64,000 nucleotides of DNA, taken from NCBI RefSeq assembly GCF_000280905.1, contig NZ_ALAP01000092.1, positions 62,001 through 126,000 on the forward strand. Reading direction: 5' to 3'. The position numbers were made by a program, and so were the translations under genes. Positions within the stretch are counted from its first letter, which is position 1, and every line of letters starts with the position of its first letter. The notes under the pieces are model-generated. The model was given only the letters and a program-made list of their open reading frames with translations, had not been told where the DNA came from and made no database searches. Origin of the DNA: Streptomyces sp. AA1529. Its GTDB lineage: Bacteria > Actinomycetota > Actinomycetes > Streptomycetales > Streptomycetaceae. Positions 7,462-16,341 of the stretch are shown piece by piece.

Positions 7462-8706
7462 TCAGTCCGCGGCGGACCGCGGACGCAGCACCACCGGGAG
7501 GGTCTGGTGGCCGTTGCTGATGAGCGAGGGAACGGGGCGCAGCTCCTCCTCCGGGACGCCCAGCCGGGCGTCGGGGAAGCGGGCGAAGAACTTCTCCAGG
7601 GCCGTGATGCCCTCCAGGCGGGCGAGCGGGGCGCCGAGGCAGAAGTGCACCCCGTGGCCGAAGGCGAGGTGCTCGGGGCCGGGATCGGTGCGGGTGAGGT
7701 CGAAGGTGTCCGCGCTCTCGCCGTGCCAGTCGGGGTGCCGGTTGGCGGCGGCGTACGAGGCGAGGACCGGCTCGCCCTTGGCGATGACCTGACCGTCGGG
7801 CAGCGGGATGTCGCGGACGGCGAAACGCAGCGGCAGGTGCTTGACGGCCGGTTCGAAGCGCAGCGTCTCCTCCACCACGTCGGCCCAGTTGGCGCGGCCC
7901 TCCCGGACGAGCGCCAGCTGCTCGGGGTGGGTGAGCAGCACGGTGATGGCCTGGTCGAGGAGGTTGACCGTGGTCTCGTAGCCCGCGCTGATCATCAGCA
8001 GCAGGGTGTCGCGCAGTTCGGCCTCCGAGAGCGCCGACCCGTCGCCCTCCTCGTCCCGCGCGTCGATGAGCAGGGAGGTCATGTCCTCGCCGGGCTGCTC
8101 GCGCTTCTCGGCTATCAGCTCGTCGAGCACTCCGTAGAGGCTGGCGGTGTTGGCTGCGGCCTCCTCGGGGGTCAGCGTGGTGGCGAAGACGTTGTCGACC
8201 AGTTGGCGGAAGCCCGCACGGCGCTCGGCCGGCACTCCCATCAGGTGGCAGATCACCTGGATGGGCAGCGGGTAGGCGAACAGCTCCCGCACATCGGCGG
8301 CTTCCCCTTCGGGGGTGCGCGCCAGCACGTCCAGCAGGTCGTCGACGATGCTCTCGACGCGCTCGCCGAGCGCCGCCACCCGGCGTGCGCTGAAGGACGG
8401 GGCCACCATCCTGCGCAGCCTGCGGTGGTCGCTGCCGAAGGAGGTGAACATGTTCTCCACCGCGACCCACAGCGCCAGCGGCCAGGTGGGGACGGTCTCG
8501 GCGAACTGCGGCCAGTGCTGCCGCGCGTCCTTGGAGACGTCCGGGCCGGTCAGCAGCTTCTTGAGGAGGACCGGGTCGCTGACCGACCAGGCGGTGACGC
8601 CCAGCAGGTCGACCCGGGTCGCCGGCCCCCGTGCATGGAGGGCCTGGTGTTCACCGTGCGGATCGCTGCCGGTGGGATCGAGAGTCAAAAGCTCGGGAAC
8701 AGACAC
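7462..8706 (-). CDS. Cytochrome P450
   Basis: 414 residues from GTG 8706. The I-helix motif AGYETT is at about 241-246, the ExxR pair in EETLRF near 280-283, and the haem loop FGHGVHFCLG with axial Cys near 356. These establish a bacterial class I P450 monooxygenase, soluble and needing a ferredoxin and reductase from elsewhere. AGYETT carries Glu where many P450s have Asp before the Thr pair, a known variant. The longer frame to 8763 has no ribosome site, while GGAGA lies 13 bases before 8706. No ferredoxin or biosynthetic partner is adjacent, so the substrate cannot be inferred. Confidence 0.92.
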   Translation of the reverse strand: MSVPELLTLDPTGSDPHGEHQALHARGPATRVDLLGVTAWSVSDPVLLKKLLTGPDVSKDARQHWPQFAETVPTWPLALWVAVENMFTSFGSDHRRLRRMVAPSFSARRVAALGERVESIVDDLLDVLARTPEGEAADVRELFAYPLPIQVICHLMGVPAERRAGFRQLVDNVFATTLTPEEAAANTASLYGVLDELIAEKREQPGEDMTSLLIDARDEEGDGSALSEAELRDTLLLMISAGYETTVNLLDQAITVLLTHPEQLALVREGRANWADVVEETLRFEPAVKHLPLRFAVRDIPLPDGQVIAKGEPVLASYAAANRHPDWHGESADTFDLTRTDPGPEHLAFGHGVHFCLGAPLARLEGITALEKFFARFPDARLGVPEEELRPVPSLISNGHQTLPVVLRPRSAAD

Positions 8707-8896
8707 GGTGAGTCGCAATCTCCGTTCGCGGGGCGGGGAATTGACGCAGTGACGCCTGCCCACAGTACGAGCCGATCACGCGTCCGTGTAGGGGTCAGAC
8801 GGTGCAAGATCATCTCACGTCGCGCGGGATGCGCCAGGGCCCCGGCGGGAACCGCATCGGCGGCGGCCCCGGCCGGGTACCCGGTGCCGGATCCCC

Positions 8897-9094
8897 TCAG
8901 TTTCCGCCCAGGGACACCACACCGCCCAGCAGCGTGCCCAGGGCCTTCTCCGCGACTCCGAGGGCGGCCTGTTCACGGGGGGTCAGCTCATCGGTCTGCG
9001 GCACGGGGGCTTCGGCGGCCGCAGCGGCCGGTGCCACCGCGAGGACGGTCGTGGCCAGCACGGTGGCCAGGGCCAGTACGGATCGACGGAACAT
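8897..9094 (-). CDS. Small secreted protein
   Basis: 65 residues. An N-terminal signal peptide (basic MFRR, hydrophobic core, Ala-rich cleavage region near residue 27) is followed by a short mature chain of about 38 residues, with an acidic start and a Gly/Leu/Val-rich tail. There are no Cys residues. GAGGAG lies seven bases before the ATG. I do not recognise the family. It stands alone between the P450 and a large hypothetical gene. Confidence 0.6.
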   Translation of the reverse strand: MFRRSVLALATVLATTVLAVAPAAAAAEAPVPQTDELTPREQAALGVAEKALGTLLGGVVSLGGN

Positions 9095-9228
9095 GCGCGC
9101 TCCTCAGCAGACGTCCGGGGCAGTACGCCACCCAGCGTCCGGGAGCGGCCGGCGGCGGAGCGAGCGGCCGGTCCGGCGCTGCTGCGAACGGACCAGCCGG
9201 CACCACTCGTGCGGCCGTTACCGCGGGT

Positions 9229-10647
9229 TCACTGCTCGACGCCGCCGAGCAGCCGCTCCGCGCGCTCCTCCACCAGCCGTACCGCACCGGGCTGGCGGCC
9301 GGGGACCCGGCGGCGCAGGAGGACCAGTTCCGGGGCCAACTCGCGGGCGGCCTCCCCCTCCTCCAGGCACTGCCATTGGTGGTGGGCCCGGTCCACGGCG
9401 CCCTCCACCTCCAAGGCCCCCTCGGACTCGCCGCGTTCGAGACGGCCCCGGGCAACCCGCAGCCACAGTTCGCAGCTGCGGGCCGGGGCGCCGGCCAGCC
9501 GGGCGAGGTCGGCGCGGACCTCCACCCAGTGCAGCGCTCCCTCCGAACCGGGCCCTTCCGTACGCTCGGCGGCCTCCTCCCAGGACACCGCGAGCGTCTC
9601 GGCCTCCTCGTGGCGCCCGGCTCGGGCCGCGGCCATGATCGTCTCGTGCGGGTCCTCGGCCGGCTCGGTGTGCGGGCCACGGGCCGCCGGGGGCGGCGGT
9701 GCGGGCCGGTGCCGGGGTTCCGCTCCGTTCCCGGGTTCCGGCTCGGCACCGGGCGGCCCGTACGCGGCCGGGACCGGCTGCGCGTACTGATCGGCGGGCT
9801 GCCACTCCGCGGGGAGGTCCGGCGGGGGCTGATGCTCCCATCCGTTCGGGCTCAGGGGTGCGGCAGCGGGCCGGTACTCGTTCGGCGGTTCGGCCGCCGG
9901 TTCCGGGGCCGCGGATGCCGCAGCCGCGGACGAGGCGACGAACAGCGCCTGTTCGTGCTCCGTCGTACCGGAGACGGCCGCCGCCCGCTGATGCAGCTCG
10001 GCGAACGGCATCCGGCCGCCCGCTCGCCACAGCCGAATGCACTCCAGCAGATAGGCGGGCTCCATGGGGGCGTTGCCGCCGCGCAGCCGGCGCCACGCCG
10101 ACTCGCGGCTGTGCCGCACCACGCGGCCCAGCACGGCCACCCCGGGGGCCTCCGGCAGGCCGCCCGCCCGGACCGCATCCCAGGCGCCGGGCTCGGTGGC
10201 CACGTCCAGCAGCACGGTGGTCGACCCGGGGGGCCGTACGGCCAGTTCCGCCGTCAGCCACTCCCAGGGCAGTCCGCTGTACCGCACCGCGGCCGAGTGC
10301 TGGCCGGGCGCTCCCAGCCCGATGTGCAGGCCGCCCTTGCGCGGATCCTTGCGCAGCTCTCCCACGACGACCACCAGGAGCCGGCCGGAGGCTCCGGCCA
10401 CCAGACGCACGCGGGCCAGCACCATCTGCGGGTCGACCGGACCGGCCAGTTCGACGACGTTGACCGCGCCGGGACCCGCGGTGTGCACGTCCGCGCCGGC
10501 GAGTATGCCGCTCCAGGACACTCCGCCCAGGCCCGCCATCACGACGCCGACGTCCATCAGGCCCCCGCCGACACCCGCCATCACCAGCACCCCGTCGCTC
10601 GCGCCTTCGGAGCCCGCACCCGGAACCGACACCAGAACCCCCCACAC
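9229..10647 (-). CDS. Conserved hypothetical protein with Pro-rich linker
   Basis: 472 residues in three parts. The first is an alpha/beta-looking N-terminal region (about 45-230) with repeated hydrophobic strands. The second is a long Pro/Ala/Glu-rich linker (about 240-330). The third is a helical, Ala/Glu-rich C-terminal region (about 335-470) that looks like TPR-type helical hairpins (ETIMAAARAGRHEEAETLA). There is no signal peptide or membrane segment. I do not recognise a catalytic motif. Several GTG and ATG codons near the 5' end make the true start uncertain. It may be a scaffold or regulator; nothing in its surroundings narrows this. Confidence 0.6.
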   Translation of the reverse strand: MWGVLVSVPGAGSEGASDGVLVMAGVGGGLMDVGVVMAGLGGVSWSGILAGADVHTAGPGAVNVVELAGPVDPQMVLARVRLVAGASGRLLVVVVGELRKDPRKGGLHIGLGAPGQHSAAVRYSGLPWEWLTAELAVRPPGSTTVLLDVATEPGAWDAVRAGGLPEAPGVAVLGRVVRHSRESAWRRLRGGNAPMEPAYLLECIRLWRAGGRMPFAELHQRAAAVSGTTEHEQALFVASSAAAASAAPEPAAEPPNEYRPAAAPLSPNGWEHQPPPDLPAEWQPADQYAQPVPAAYGPPGAEPEPGNGAEPRHRPAPPPPAARGPHTEPAEDPHETIMAAARAGRHEEAETLAVSWEEAAERTEGPGSEGALHWVEVRADLARLAGAPARSCELWLRVARGRLERGESEGALEVEGAVDRAHHQWQCLEEGEAARELAPELVLLRRRVPGRQPGAVRLVEERAERLLGGVEQ

Positions 10648-11243
10648 ACCAAACCGATCAGAACACGGACAGTTGTCAGTCCAAGGCCCCGGTGGGCCGT
10701 TGCCGCCACGCGGATCGCAGGCAGCCCCTGCCCGGCCGAGTCGGGCCGGTGGCGCACTCCTGCCGGGCCCGCAGCCGAGCCCCTTGCTACGGCGACCTCC
10801 AAACCTTCGACGGCGTACTCCAATTCAACACGACGGCGTCGGCGTCGGCGATCCGGCTGCCGCCACCCGCCTCGGCCTGGGGGACATTGCGGCTGATTCG
10901 GACGCCGTGCCGGTTCGCCACCCTCAAGAGTGAATTCCGCGTGGCTCACTCCGATGGTTGGCATGCGGCCCCGGCCCGGAGCGAAGAACGACGGCCCGAC
11001 GGGTAAGCCATCAAGAGTGTAATCCAATTCATCGAAAACGATCTACATCGATCAAACAAGTACAACGCAATGCCAATTCCTCGCTTGAAAGTTCGACACC
11101 GGGTCGGCTTCCCCGCAGATCGGCTGCTCGTGCAATTGCCGATGAATTTGCACGGTGCAGAAGCTCGTGGCGTCCGACGCATCTGGAGCTGTAGCTTCCG
11201 CGGGAGGGGGACCACAACGGAGGGATGGGAGGGGAGAGGAACG
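10648..11243. other. Intergenic region between divergent genes
   Basis: About 600 bases without a convincing gene. The part from about 11,010 to 11,100 is markedly AT-rich for this genome and probably holds the promoter of the downstream sigma-like gene. GGAGAGG just before 11244 is its ribosome site. Open frames here on both strands have poor composition and no recognisable domain. Confidence 0.5.
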
Positions 11244-11729
11244 TTGAACGTTCGTATGCCCTTGCCGTGCGAACAGAGCGCCGTGCCCACGGCGCCACCA
11301 CAGAACTGCCGGAGGACGCAGCAGCCGGAATCCGCACCGGATGCTCCGGTGGCCTTCATCGCTTTCTGCGTTCTCTACCGGCAACGGTATCTGGAATACG
11401 CGCACAACCGCCTGGCCGATGCGCGACAGGCGGACACCGTTGTGAGCCTGGCCTTCGCCGAGTTGGCCGACCAGTGGGACCAGGCGCTGCGCAGCCCGCA
11501 CACCAACGCCTACGCCTGGCGGCTGCTCAGCCGCCGCATCCGCGACCACGCACACCGAGCCGCGGACGGGCCAGGAGGGCACCCGGGCGGCGAGAGCCCC
11601 GCCGGACACGGGGGCCACGCCTTCCTCCCGGACCACACGGACGACACCCGCGTCCTCCTCCAGGACCTGGGCATGCCGCTGCTGGAGGCCACCGAGATGA
11701 TGGGGCACACCGCTCCCCGGCCCCGCTGA
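11244..11729 (+). CDS. Sigma factor-like protein (region 2-like helices only)
   Basis: 161 residues from TTG 11244, which follows GGAGAGG. The middle (about 35-105: AFCVLYRQRYLEYAHNRL, then AELADQWDQALRSP and AYAWRLLSRRIRD) resembles the region 2-like helices of small Streptomyces sigma-70-like proteins. A clear region 4 helix-turn-helix is missing, and the C-terminal part is Gly/His rich. It could be a degenerate ECF sigma factor or a regulator sharing the fold. ATG 11256 is an alternative start but is too far from the ribosome site. Confidence 0.55.
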   Translation: MNVRMPLPCEQSAVPTAPPQNCRRTQQPESAPDAPVAFIAFCVLYRQRYLEYAHNRLADARQADTVVSLAFAELADQWDQALRSPHTNAYAWRLLSRRIRDHAHRAADGPGGHPGGESPAGHGGHAFLPDHTDDTRVLLQDLGMPLLEATEMMGHTAPRPR

Positions 11730-11818
11730 ACCGCCGGGAGGCGGACGCGCCCTCGCTGCCCCCGTGCGCTCCCGTGTGCCGCCCGCGAGCGGGCAGCCAT
11801 CTCCCGGGAGGTGGGCGG

Positions 11819-12421
11819 ATGCACGGCCCTCACACGGTGGGATGGCTGCTGACGGCGCTCTGCGCGGTGACGGGCATCACGTGCCTGCTGCGGGCACGCG
11901 GCGCCGGACCGGGCCGCCGGTCGGAGGCGGGGGGCGAGGCCGCGATGGGGCTGGGGATGGCGGCGATGGCAGCACCGGCTCCCTGGAGCGGAACGCCCGC
12001 GGGGCACACGATGTCGGGATGGGTCTTCGGCGCACTGTTCGGCGCAATGCTGGTGCGGGAGCTGCGGCTGACGGCGACCGAGCGGCACACCGCCGCGCCG
12101 GGGCGGCATCTGCACCACCTCCTGGGCAGCGCGGCGATGGTGTACATGTCGCTGGCGATGACCCTGGGCCCACCCGGCGGAGCGGCAGCGCACCACTCCG
12201 CAGCGGGCGGTCTGCCGCCGGTGACGGGGATGCTGCTGGTCTACTTCGCCGGATACGTCCTGTGGACGGGGACTCGTCTGATGCCGGCGGGCGCCGCCCC
12301 GGGGAGCGGCCCGGCAGCACAACGGACAGCGGTGCCTCCCGTGGCGCGGCAGGCCGGGGTCGCGGCCGGCTGCAGAGTCGCCATGGGGACGGGGATGTTC
12401 GCGATGCTGCTCGCCCTCTGA
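11819..12421 (+). CDS. DUF5134 membrane protein
   Basis: 200 residues with about five hydrophobic segments and clusters of Met and His (MGLGMAAMA, HLHHLLGSAAMVYMSLAM) characteristic of DUF5134. The Met/His-rich membrane faces hint at metal, perhaps copper, handling, but this is inference. It sits about 130 bases before an M56 peptidase gene on the same strand, a pairing I recall as common in Streptomyces. GGGAGGTGGGCGG before the ATG gives a good ribosome site. Confidence 0.8.
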   Translation: MHGPHTVGWLLTALCAVTGITCLLRARGAGPGRRSEAGGEAAMGLGMAAMAAPAPWSGTPAGHTMSGWVFGALFGAMLVRELRLTATERHTAAPGRHLHHLLGSAAMVYMSLAMTLGPPGGAAAHHSAAGGLPPVTGMLLVYFAGYVLWTGTRLMPAGAAPGSGPAAQRTAVPPVARQAGVAAGCRVAMGTGMFAMLLAL

Positions 12422-12554
12422 GGAGTGTCCGCACCGGGCCGGCGGCCCTCCCGGGCGCGGGCGGCGGCCGGAAACCCGGCAGGGATGTGAACCGCGTCAC
12501 TTCTGCACTGCCGGGCGTATCACTGTCTCGTAACGGCCTTCTAGGCTGAGCGGT

Positions 12555-13493
12555 ATGACCGTCCCGCTCGCGCTGATGGTGCTCGCCCTGTTCGCCGCGG
12601 GTCTCGCGCCGCGCGTACTGACCCGCTCCACCTGGCCGGACCGGGAACCGGTGCTCGCCCTGTGGGCGTGGCAGTGCGTGGTGGGAGCGGTGCTGCTGTG
12701 CTGCTTGCTGGCGATGGCCCTCTCGGGTGCGGCCGCCTTCACCGCCGTGCGCAGCCACGTCTTCGCCGGGGCGCCGCACGGTGTGGCCGAGGCGTACTCC
12801 TCCAGCTCCACGCCCTGGGCAGGCGCCCTGAGCGTGCTGCTGGCCTGCGGGGGTGCCTGGACCGGAGCGATGCTGCTGCGGGAGATCAGGGACGCGCGGG
12901 CCAGGCGCCGCAGGCGGCGGGCGGAGCTGCGCGAGCGGGCGCCGTGGCTGCCCGGCGAGAGCGCCTCCCCGAGCGAGCGGCTGGTGGTCCTGGAGGAGGA
13001 GAAGCCGGACGCCTGGTGGCTGCCGGGCGCCAACCCGCAGCTGGCCATCACCACCGGCGCGCTGCGCCGGCTCAAGGGCCGGCAGCTGGACGCGGTGGTG
13101 GAACACGAGCAGGGACACGCGCGGGCGCGCCACGACTGGCTGCTGCACTGCTCCTCGGCGCTGGCCGCGGGGTTCTCCCGGGTACCGGTCTTCGCAGGTT
13201 TCCGCGACCAGGTGCACCGGCTGGTGGAACTGGCCGCCGACGACGCCGCCTCCCGCCGCTACGGCAGGCTCACGATCGCCCTGGCCCTGGTGGAACTGAA
13301 CGAAGGGCGCGGGGTCTTCGGGCCCTGCCCGACACCGGTGGCGCTGGTGCCGCAGCGGGTGCACCGGCTGCTCGCGCCCGGACCGCGGCTCTCGGTCAGC
13401 CGCCGGCTGCGGATGACGGCGGTGGCCTCCCTGGTGCCGGTGATCCCGGTGCTCGTGGCGTTCGCTCCCGGGCTGTCCGCGCTGCGCCACTGA
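12555..13493 (+). CDS. M56 family (BlaR1-like) membrane metallopeptidase
   Basis: 312 residues. Hydrophobic segments lie near the N-terminus, at about 40-60 and 90-108, and at the C-terminus. The zinc motif HEQGH (His184, Glu185, His188) fits HExxH, with a downstream ELAADDAA segment supplying the third acidic ligand. M56 peptidases such as BlaR1/MecR1 cleave a partner repressor on sensing an external signal. The usual BlaI/CopY-type repressor gene is not adjacent here, so the target is unclear. The DUF5134 gene upstream is the likely functional neighbour. Confidence 0.87.
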   Translation: MTVPLALMVLALFAAGLAPRVLTRSTWPDREPVLALWAWQCVVGAVLLCCLLAMALSGAAAFTAVRSHVFAGAPHGVAEAYSSSSTPWAGALSVLLACGGAWTGAMLLREIRDARARRRRRRAELRERAPWLPGESASPSERLVVLEEEKPDAWWLPGANPQLAITTGALRRLKGRQLDAVVEHEQGHARARHDWLLHCSSALAAGFSRVPVFAGFRDQVHRLVELAADDAASRRYGRLTIALALVELNEGRGVFGPCPTPVALVPQRVHRLLAPGPRLSVSRRLRMTAVASLVPVIPVLVAFAPGLSALRH

Positions 13494-13580
13494 CCCGTTT
13501 TCGGGCCGGCCCCCGCCTCCCGGCGGGTGTTCCCCGCCGGGAGTTGTACCGCGACCGGTGTCAGGGGCGATGATCGGGAC

Positions 13581-14273
13581 ATGCGAGGTGTGACCCGTGC
13601 CGGTCCGGCAGGCGCGTGGCAGGCTGCTGCGGCCGCCACGCTGGGTGCTGCGGCCGTACTGCTGACCAGTCTGGCCCTGCTGCCCTGGGAGCCGCTGGCC
13701 GTGCTCGACCGGAGCACCGCCTCCGGACTGCACACGGCGGCGCTGGAGCACCCGGCGCCGACCCGGACCATGCGGGTCCTCACCGACTGGGTGTGGGATC
13801 CGTGGACCTTCCGGCTGCTGCTGGCGGCGGTGTGCGTCCGGCTGCTGTGGCGCGGGGAGCGCGCGGCGGCGTACTGGGTGTCGGGCACGGCACTGGTCGG
13901 CGCCGGGGTGCAGCAGGGGATGAAGGCGGCGCTCGGCAGGGAGCGGCCGCACTGGCGGGAGCCGGTGGCCTCGGCGGAGTACAGCGCGATGCCGTCGGGG
14001 CACGTGCTGACGGCCGCGCTGGTGTGCACCGTATTGCTGTGGCTGTGGTGGGAGCGGGGAACACCGGTGACCAGCGCGAGATGGCGGACCGGGCTCGGCA
14101 CCGCCGCGGTGAGCGTTCTCGGCGTCGCGTTCACCCGGCTGTGGCTGGGCGTGCACTGGCTGACGGACACCGTGGTGGGTGCGCTGCTGGGGACGGCGGT
14201 GGCCCTGGCGTCCGCGGCCGCGTGGGCCGCGCTGCGGCGCGCTGAGCGGCTGCCCGGCACCGTATCCGGATAG
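13581..14273 (+). CDS. PAP2 superfamily membrane phosphatase
   Basis: 230 residues with five or six hydrophobic segments. All three PAP2 acid-phosphatase motifs are visible: KAALGRERP, AMPSGH (catalytic His) and TRLWLGVHWLTD. These enzymes dephosphorylate lipid phosphates or undecaprenyl pyrophosphate on the outer face of the membrane. ATG 13581 is chosen over an upstream in-frame ATG because the protein then begins with a short basic N-terminus before its first membrane span. It converges on the methyltransferase gene with a 36-base gap. Confidence 0.87.
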   Translation: MRGVTRAGPAGAWQAAAAATLGAAAVLLTSLALLPWEPLAVLDRSTASGLHTAALEHPAPTRTMRVLTDWVWDPWTFRLLLAAVCVRLLWRGERAAAYWVSGTALVGAGVQQGMKAALGRERPHWREPVASAEYSAMPSGHVLTAALVCTVLLWLWWERGTPVTSARWRTGLGTAAVSVLGVAFTRLWLGVHWLTDTVVGALLGTAVALASAAAWAALRRAERLPGTVSG

Positions 14274-14309
14274 CCCGGCGGGAGCCGTCGGCAGCCGCCC
14301 GGTGGCCTC

Positions 14310-15110
14310 TCAGGGCTTGCGGGCCACCGCGCCCACGTTGTCGACCTCTTCGGGCTCACCGAAGGGGAGCGCCTCGGGGCGCCAGCGGGTGACCGAGACC
14401 AGCCCCGGTTCCAGGACCTCCAGTCCGTCGAAGAACCGGAGGATCTGCTCACGGGAGCGGTTGACGCGCGGGTTGTCGCTGGTGCGGTTCCACTGCCGCA
14501 CCATGGCGCGGACCGCCTCCGGGTTGACCACTTCGGCCGAATCGCTGAACACCAGATGGCTGCCGGCCGGGAGAGCCGCCGTCAGCCGCGCCACCACGTC
14601 GTAGGCGCTGTCGTCGGTGAGATGGGCGACGACGCCGAGCAGCATCAGCGCCACGGGCCTGTCGAAGTCGAGTATCCCCGCCGCCCCCTGGAGTATGGCG
14701 TCCGGGTCGCGCAGATCGGCGTCGAGGTAGTGGGTGACACCCTCCGGGGTGCTGGTCAGCAGGGCACGGGCGTGCGTGAGGACGAGCGGGTCGTGGTCCA
14801 CATAGACGATCCGTGCGTCAGGGGCGATGCGCTGGGCGACCTCGTGGGTGTTGTCGACGGTGGGCAGACCGGTGCCGACGTCCAGGAACTGGCGGATGCC
14901 GAGATCTCCCGCGAGGTGGCGGACAGCCCGGCACAGGAAGGCCCGCTGGGCGCGGGCCGTGGTCACGATGCCGGGGTTGGCGCGCGCGATCTCGTCACCC
15001 ACCTGCCGGTCGACGTCGTAGAAGTCCTTGCCGCCGAGCCAGTAGTTCCAGATCCGCGCCGAATGCGGCAACGTGTTGTCGATCTCTCTGGGGTCCGGTC
15101 CCGGCACCAT
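14310..15110 (-). CDS. SAM-dependent methyltransferase, SAV2177/DUF574 family
   Basis: 266 residues. The conserved N-terminus (RIWNYWLGGKDFYDVDRQ) is diagnostic of the actinobacterial DUF574 group. The SAM-binding motif FLDVGTGLPT is at about 79-88, followed by VYVDHDP, DADLRDPDAIL and the aromatic C-terminal motif. ATG 15110 has AGGAGA just upstream. The biological substrate of this expanded Streptomyces family is unknown. It is transcribed divergently from a TetR gene across 363 bases. Confidence 0.9.
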   Translation of the reverse strand: MVPGPDPREIDNTLPHSARIWNYWLGGKDFYDVDRQVGDEIARANPGIVTTARAQRAFLCRAVRHLAGDLGIRQFLDVGTGLPTVDNTHEVAQRIAPDARIVYVDHDPLVLTHARALLTSTPEGVTHYLDADLRDPDAILQGAAGILDFDRPVALMLLGVVAHLTDDSAYDVVARLTAALPAGSHLVFSDSAEVVNPEAVRAMVRQWNRTSDNPRVNRSREQILRFFDGLEVLEPGLVSVTRWRPEALPFGEPEEVDNVGAVARKP

Positions 15111-15473
15111 GGCTCTCCTCTGCCCTCGGCTGTGTGTGTCGTGCGCTGTGCGCGCACCAACGTACCGGGGACGGGCAGTGACCGTACCGGGGGCGGCGGC
15201 CGGAAGCCGGCCGGGCAAAGTCGCGGTGCAGGAGGGGTGTTGAGCGGGCGCGCGTACTCTGGAGCCGGTCCCGGAACCGCCGGTGCCGCTACGCTCGGCC
15301 GAACCTCACCGGCCCACCTCGCCGGGGCGCCTGGTCGACACCGATATCGGGGCGATCCCCCGCGTCGCCCCGATATCGGCTGCTGCAGCGGGCGTTCCGG
15401 CCCCCCTGGAGGCGAACACCCGAAGTCGTGCTGAATATATTGGCTGCCGGCCAGTCAACGCAGGAGTTACAGG
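15111..15473. other. Intergenic region between methyltransferase and TetR regulator
   Basis: A 363-base divergent region. It contains a perfect 15-base inverted repeat (15341-15379) and an AT-rich GAATATATTGG stretch (about 15433-15443) that may be the -10 region of the TetR gene. An imperfect dyad (15440-15458) overlaps it and may be the TetR operator. No gene-like frame is present. Confidence 0.5.
15341..15379. promoter_or_regulatory. Perfect 15-base inverted repeat containing two CCGATATCGG palindromes
   Basis: CCGATATCGGGGCGA, a 9-base spacer, then its exact reverse complement. Each arm carries the self-complementary 10-mer CCGATATCGG, so the site reads either as a stable hairpin or as two dimer-binding palindromes 28 bases apart centre to centre. 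It lies about 95 bases upstream of the TetR gene and has no T tract, which favours an operator over a terminator. This is inference. Confidence 0.5.
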
Positions 15474-16178
15474 ATGTCCCCCCGGAGCGCATCGGTCAAT
15501 GAAGAGTTGCGCCGACGCTCGCGTGAACGCCTGCTGCAGGCGACCGTCGAGCTGGTCGCCGAGCACGGGTACGAGTCGACGACCCTGGGCGCCATCGCCG
15601 ACCGGGCCGGCTCCGCACGCGGGCTCATCTCGTACTACTTCCCCGGCAAGCGGCAGCTCTTCCAGTCGGCGGTGCACCGGCTGATGCATCTGACGCTGAC
15701 CGAGGCCCTGGAGCGCGTACCGTCGCCGGAGGGGCCGGACAGCGGACGGGAGGTGCTGGCGCGGGCCATCGACGCCGTACTCGGACTGGCCTGCAGCCAG
15801 CCGGTGCTGATGCGTGCCCACATGGCCGGAATCCTGCAGCAGGAGGGCTTCGTGCGGTGCGACGAGCAGCAGCGGCTGGCGGCTGTGCTGCGCGACGCCG
15901 TGATCCGCTACGGCTCCCCCGACCCGGACACCGACTATCCGCTGTTGCGCGCCAATCTGATGGGCGCCGTCGTCGCGGTGCTGCTGCCCGGCGCGCCGAT
16001 GCCGCTCGGACGGCTGCGGGGAGAACTGTTCGCCCGGTACGGCCTCGCCTGGCGGCAGGGGACACCGCCGGAGGGGGAAGCAGGCCCCGAGGTGTCGCAT
16101 GCGGCCCGGGTGCGGCAGTTGGAACGGCTGCGACCGTGCGGTTGGGGCACCGGCTCCGGACCGCACGGCGGACAGTGA
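15474..16178 (+). CDS. TetR/AcrR family transcriptional regulator
   Basis: 234 residues. The N-terminal TetR helix-turn-helix (about 15-62: TLGAIADRAGSARGLISYYFPGKRQLF) is well conserved. The C-terminal all-alpha ligand domain (about 80-190) is divergent, as expected for the family, and the last 35 residues look disordered. GGAGTTACAGG precedes the ATG. It is divergent from the DUF574 methyltransferase, which is the best candidate target along with itself. The effector is unknown. Confidence 0.9.
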   Translation: MSPRSASVNEELRRRSRERLLQATVELVAEHGYESTTLGAIADRAGSARGLISYYFPGKRQLFQSAVHRLMHLTLTEALERVPSPEGPDSGREVLARAIDAVLGLACSQPVLMRAHMAGILQQEGFVRCDEQQRLAAVLRDAVIRYGSPDPDTDYPLLRANLMGAVVAVLLPGAPMPLGRLRGELFARYGLAWRQGTPPEGEAGPEVSHAARVRQLERLRPCGWGTGSGPHGGQ

Positions 16179-16341
16179 GCCGCGCGGGGCACGGCACCGG
16201 CACGCCCGGTGGACGGCGACGGCGGACTCAGCCGGGGCACGGCAGCGGGCACGGGGCGCACCGCAGGCGGCGCGTGCGACCGGCGCGGGTCCGGCCGGGA
16301 CGGCGGGCGTGCTTCGCCGGGCCTGCCCCGTCCGCCGCCGT

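Noticed and set aside
7462..8706. P450 as part of a secondary-metabolite cluster
   Set aside because: No ferredoxin, synthase, transporter or tailoring gene is nearby; a stand-alone P450 is more likely.
7393..10896. Plus-strand open frame of 1167 codons
   Set aside because: It lies antisense to the P450 and a hypothetical gene, is Arg/Gly/Pro-rich and has no domain. High GC makes such frames common.
10581..11027. Minus-strand frame of 148 codons upstream of the large hypothetical gene
   Set aside because: It overlaps that gene's start, has mixed composition and no recognisable family. Treated as intergenic.
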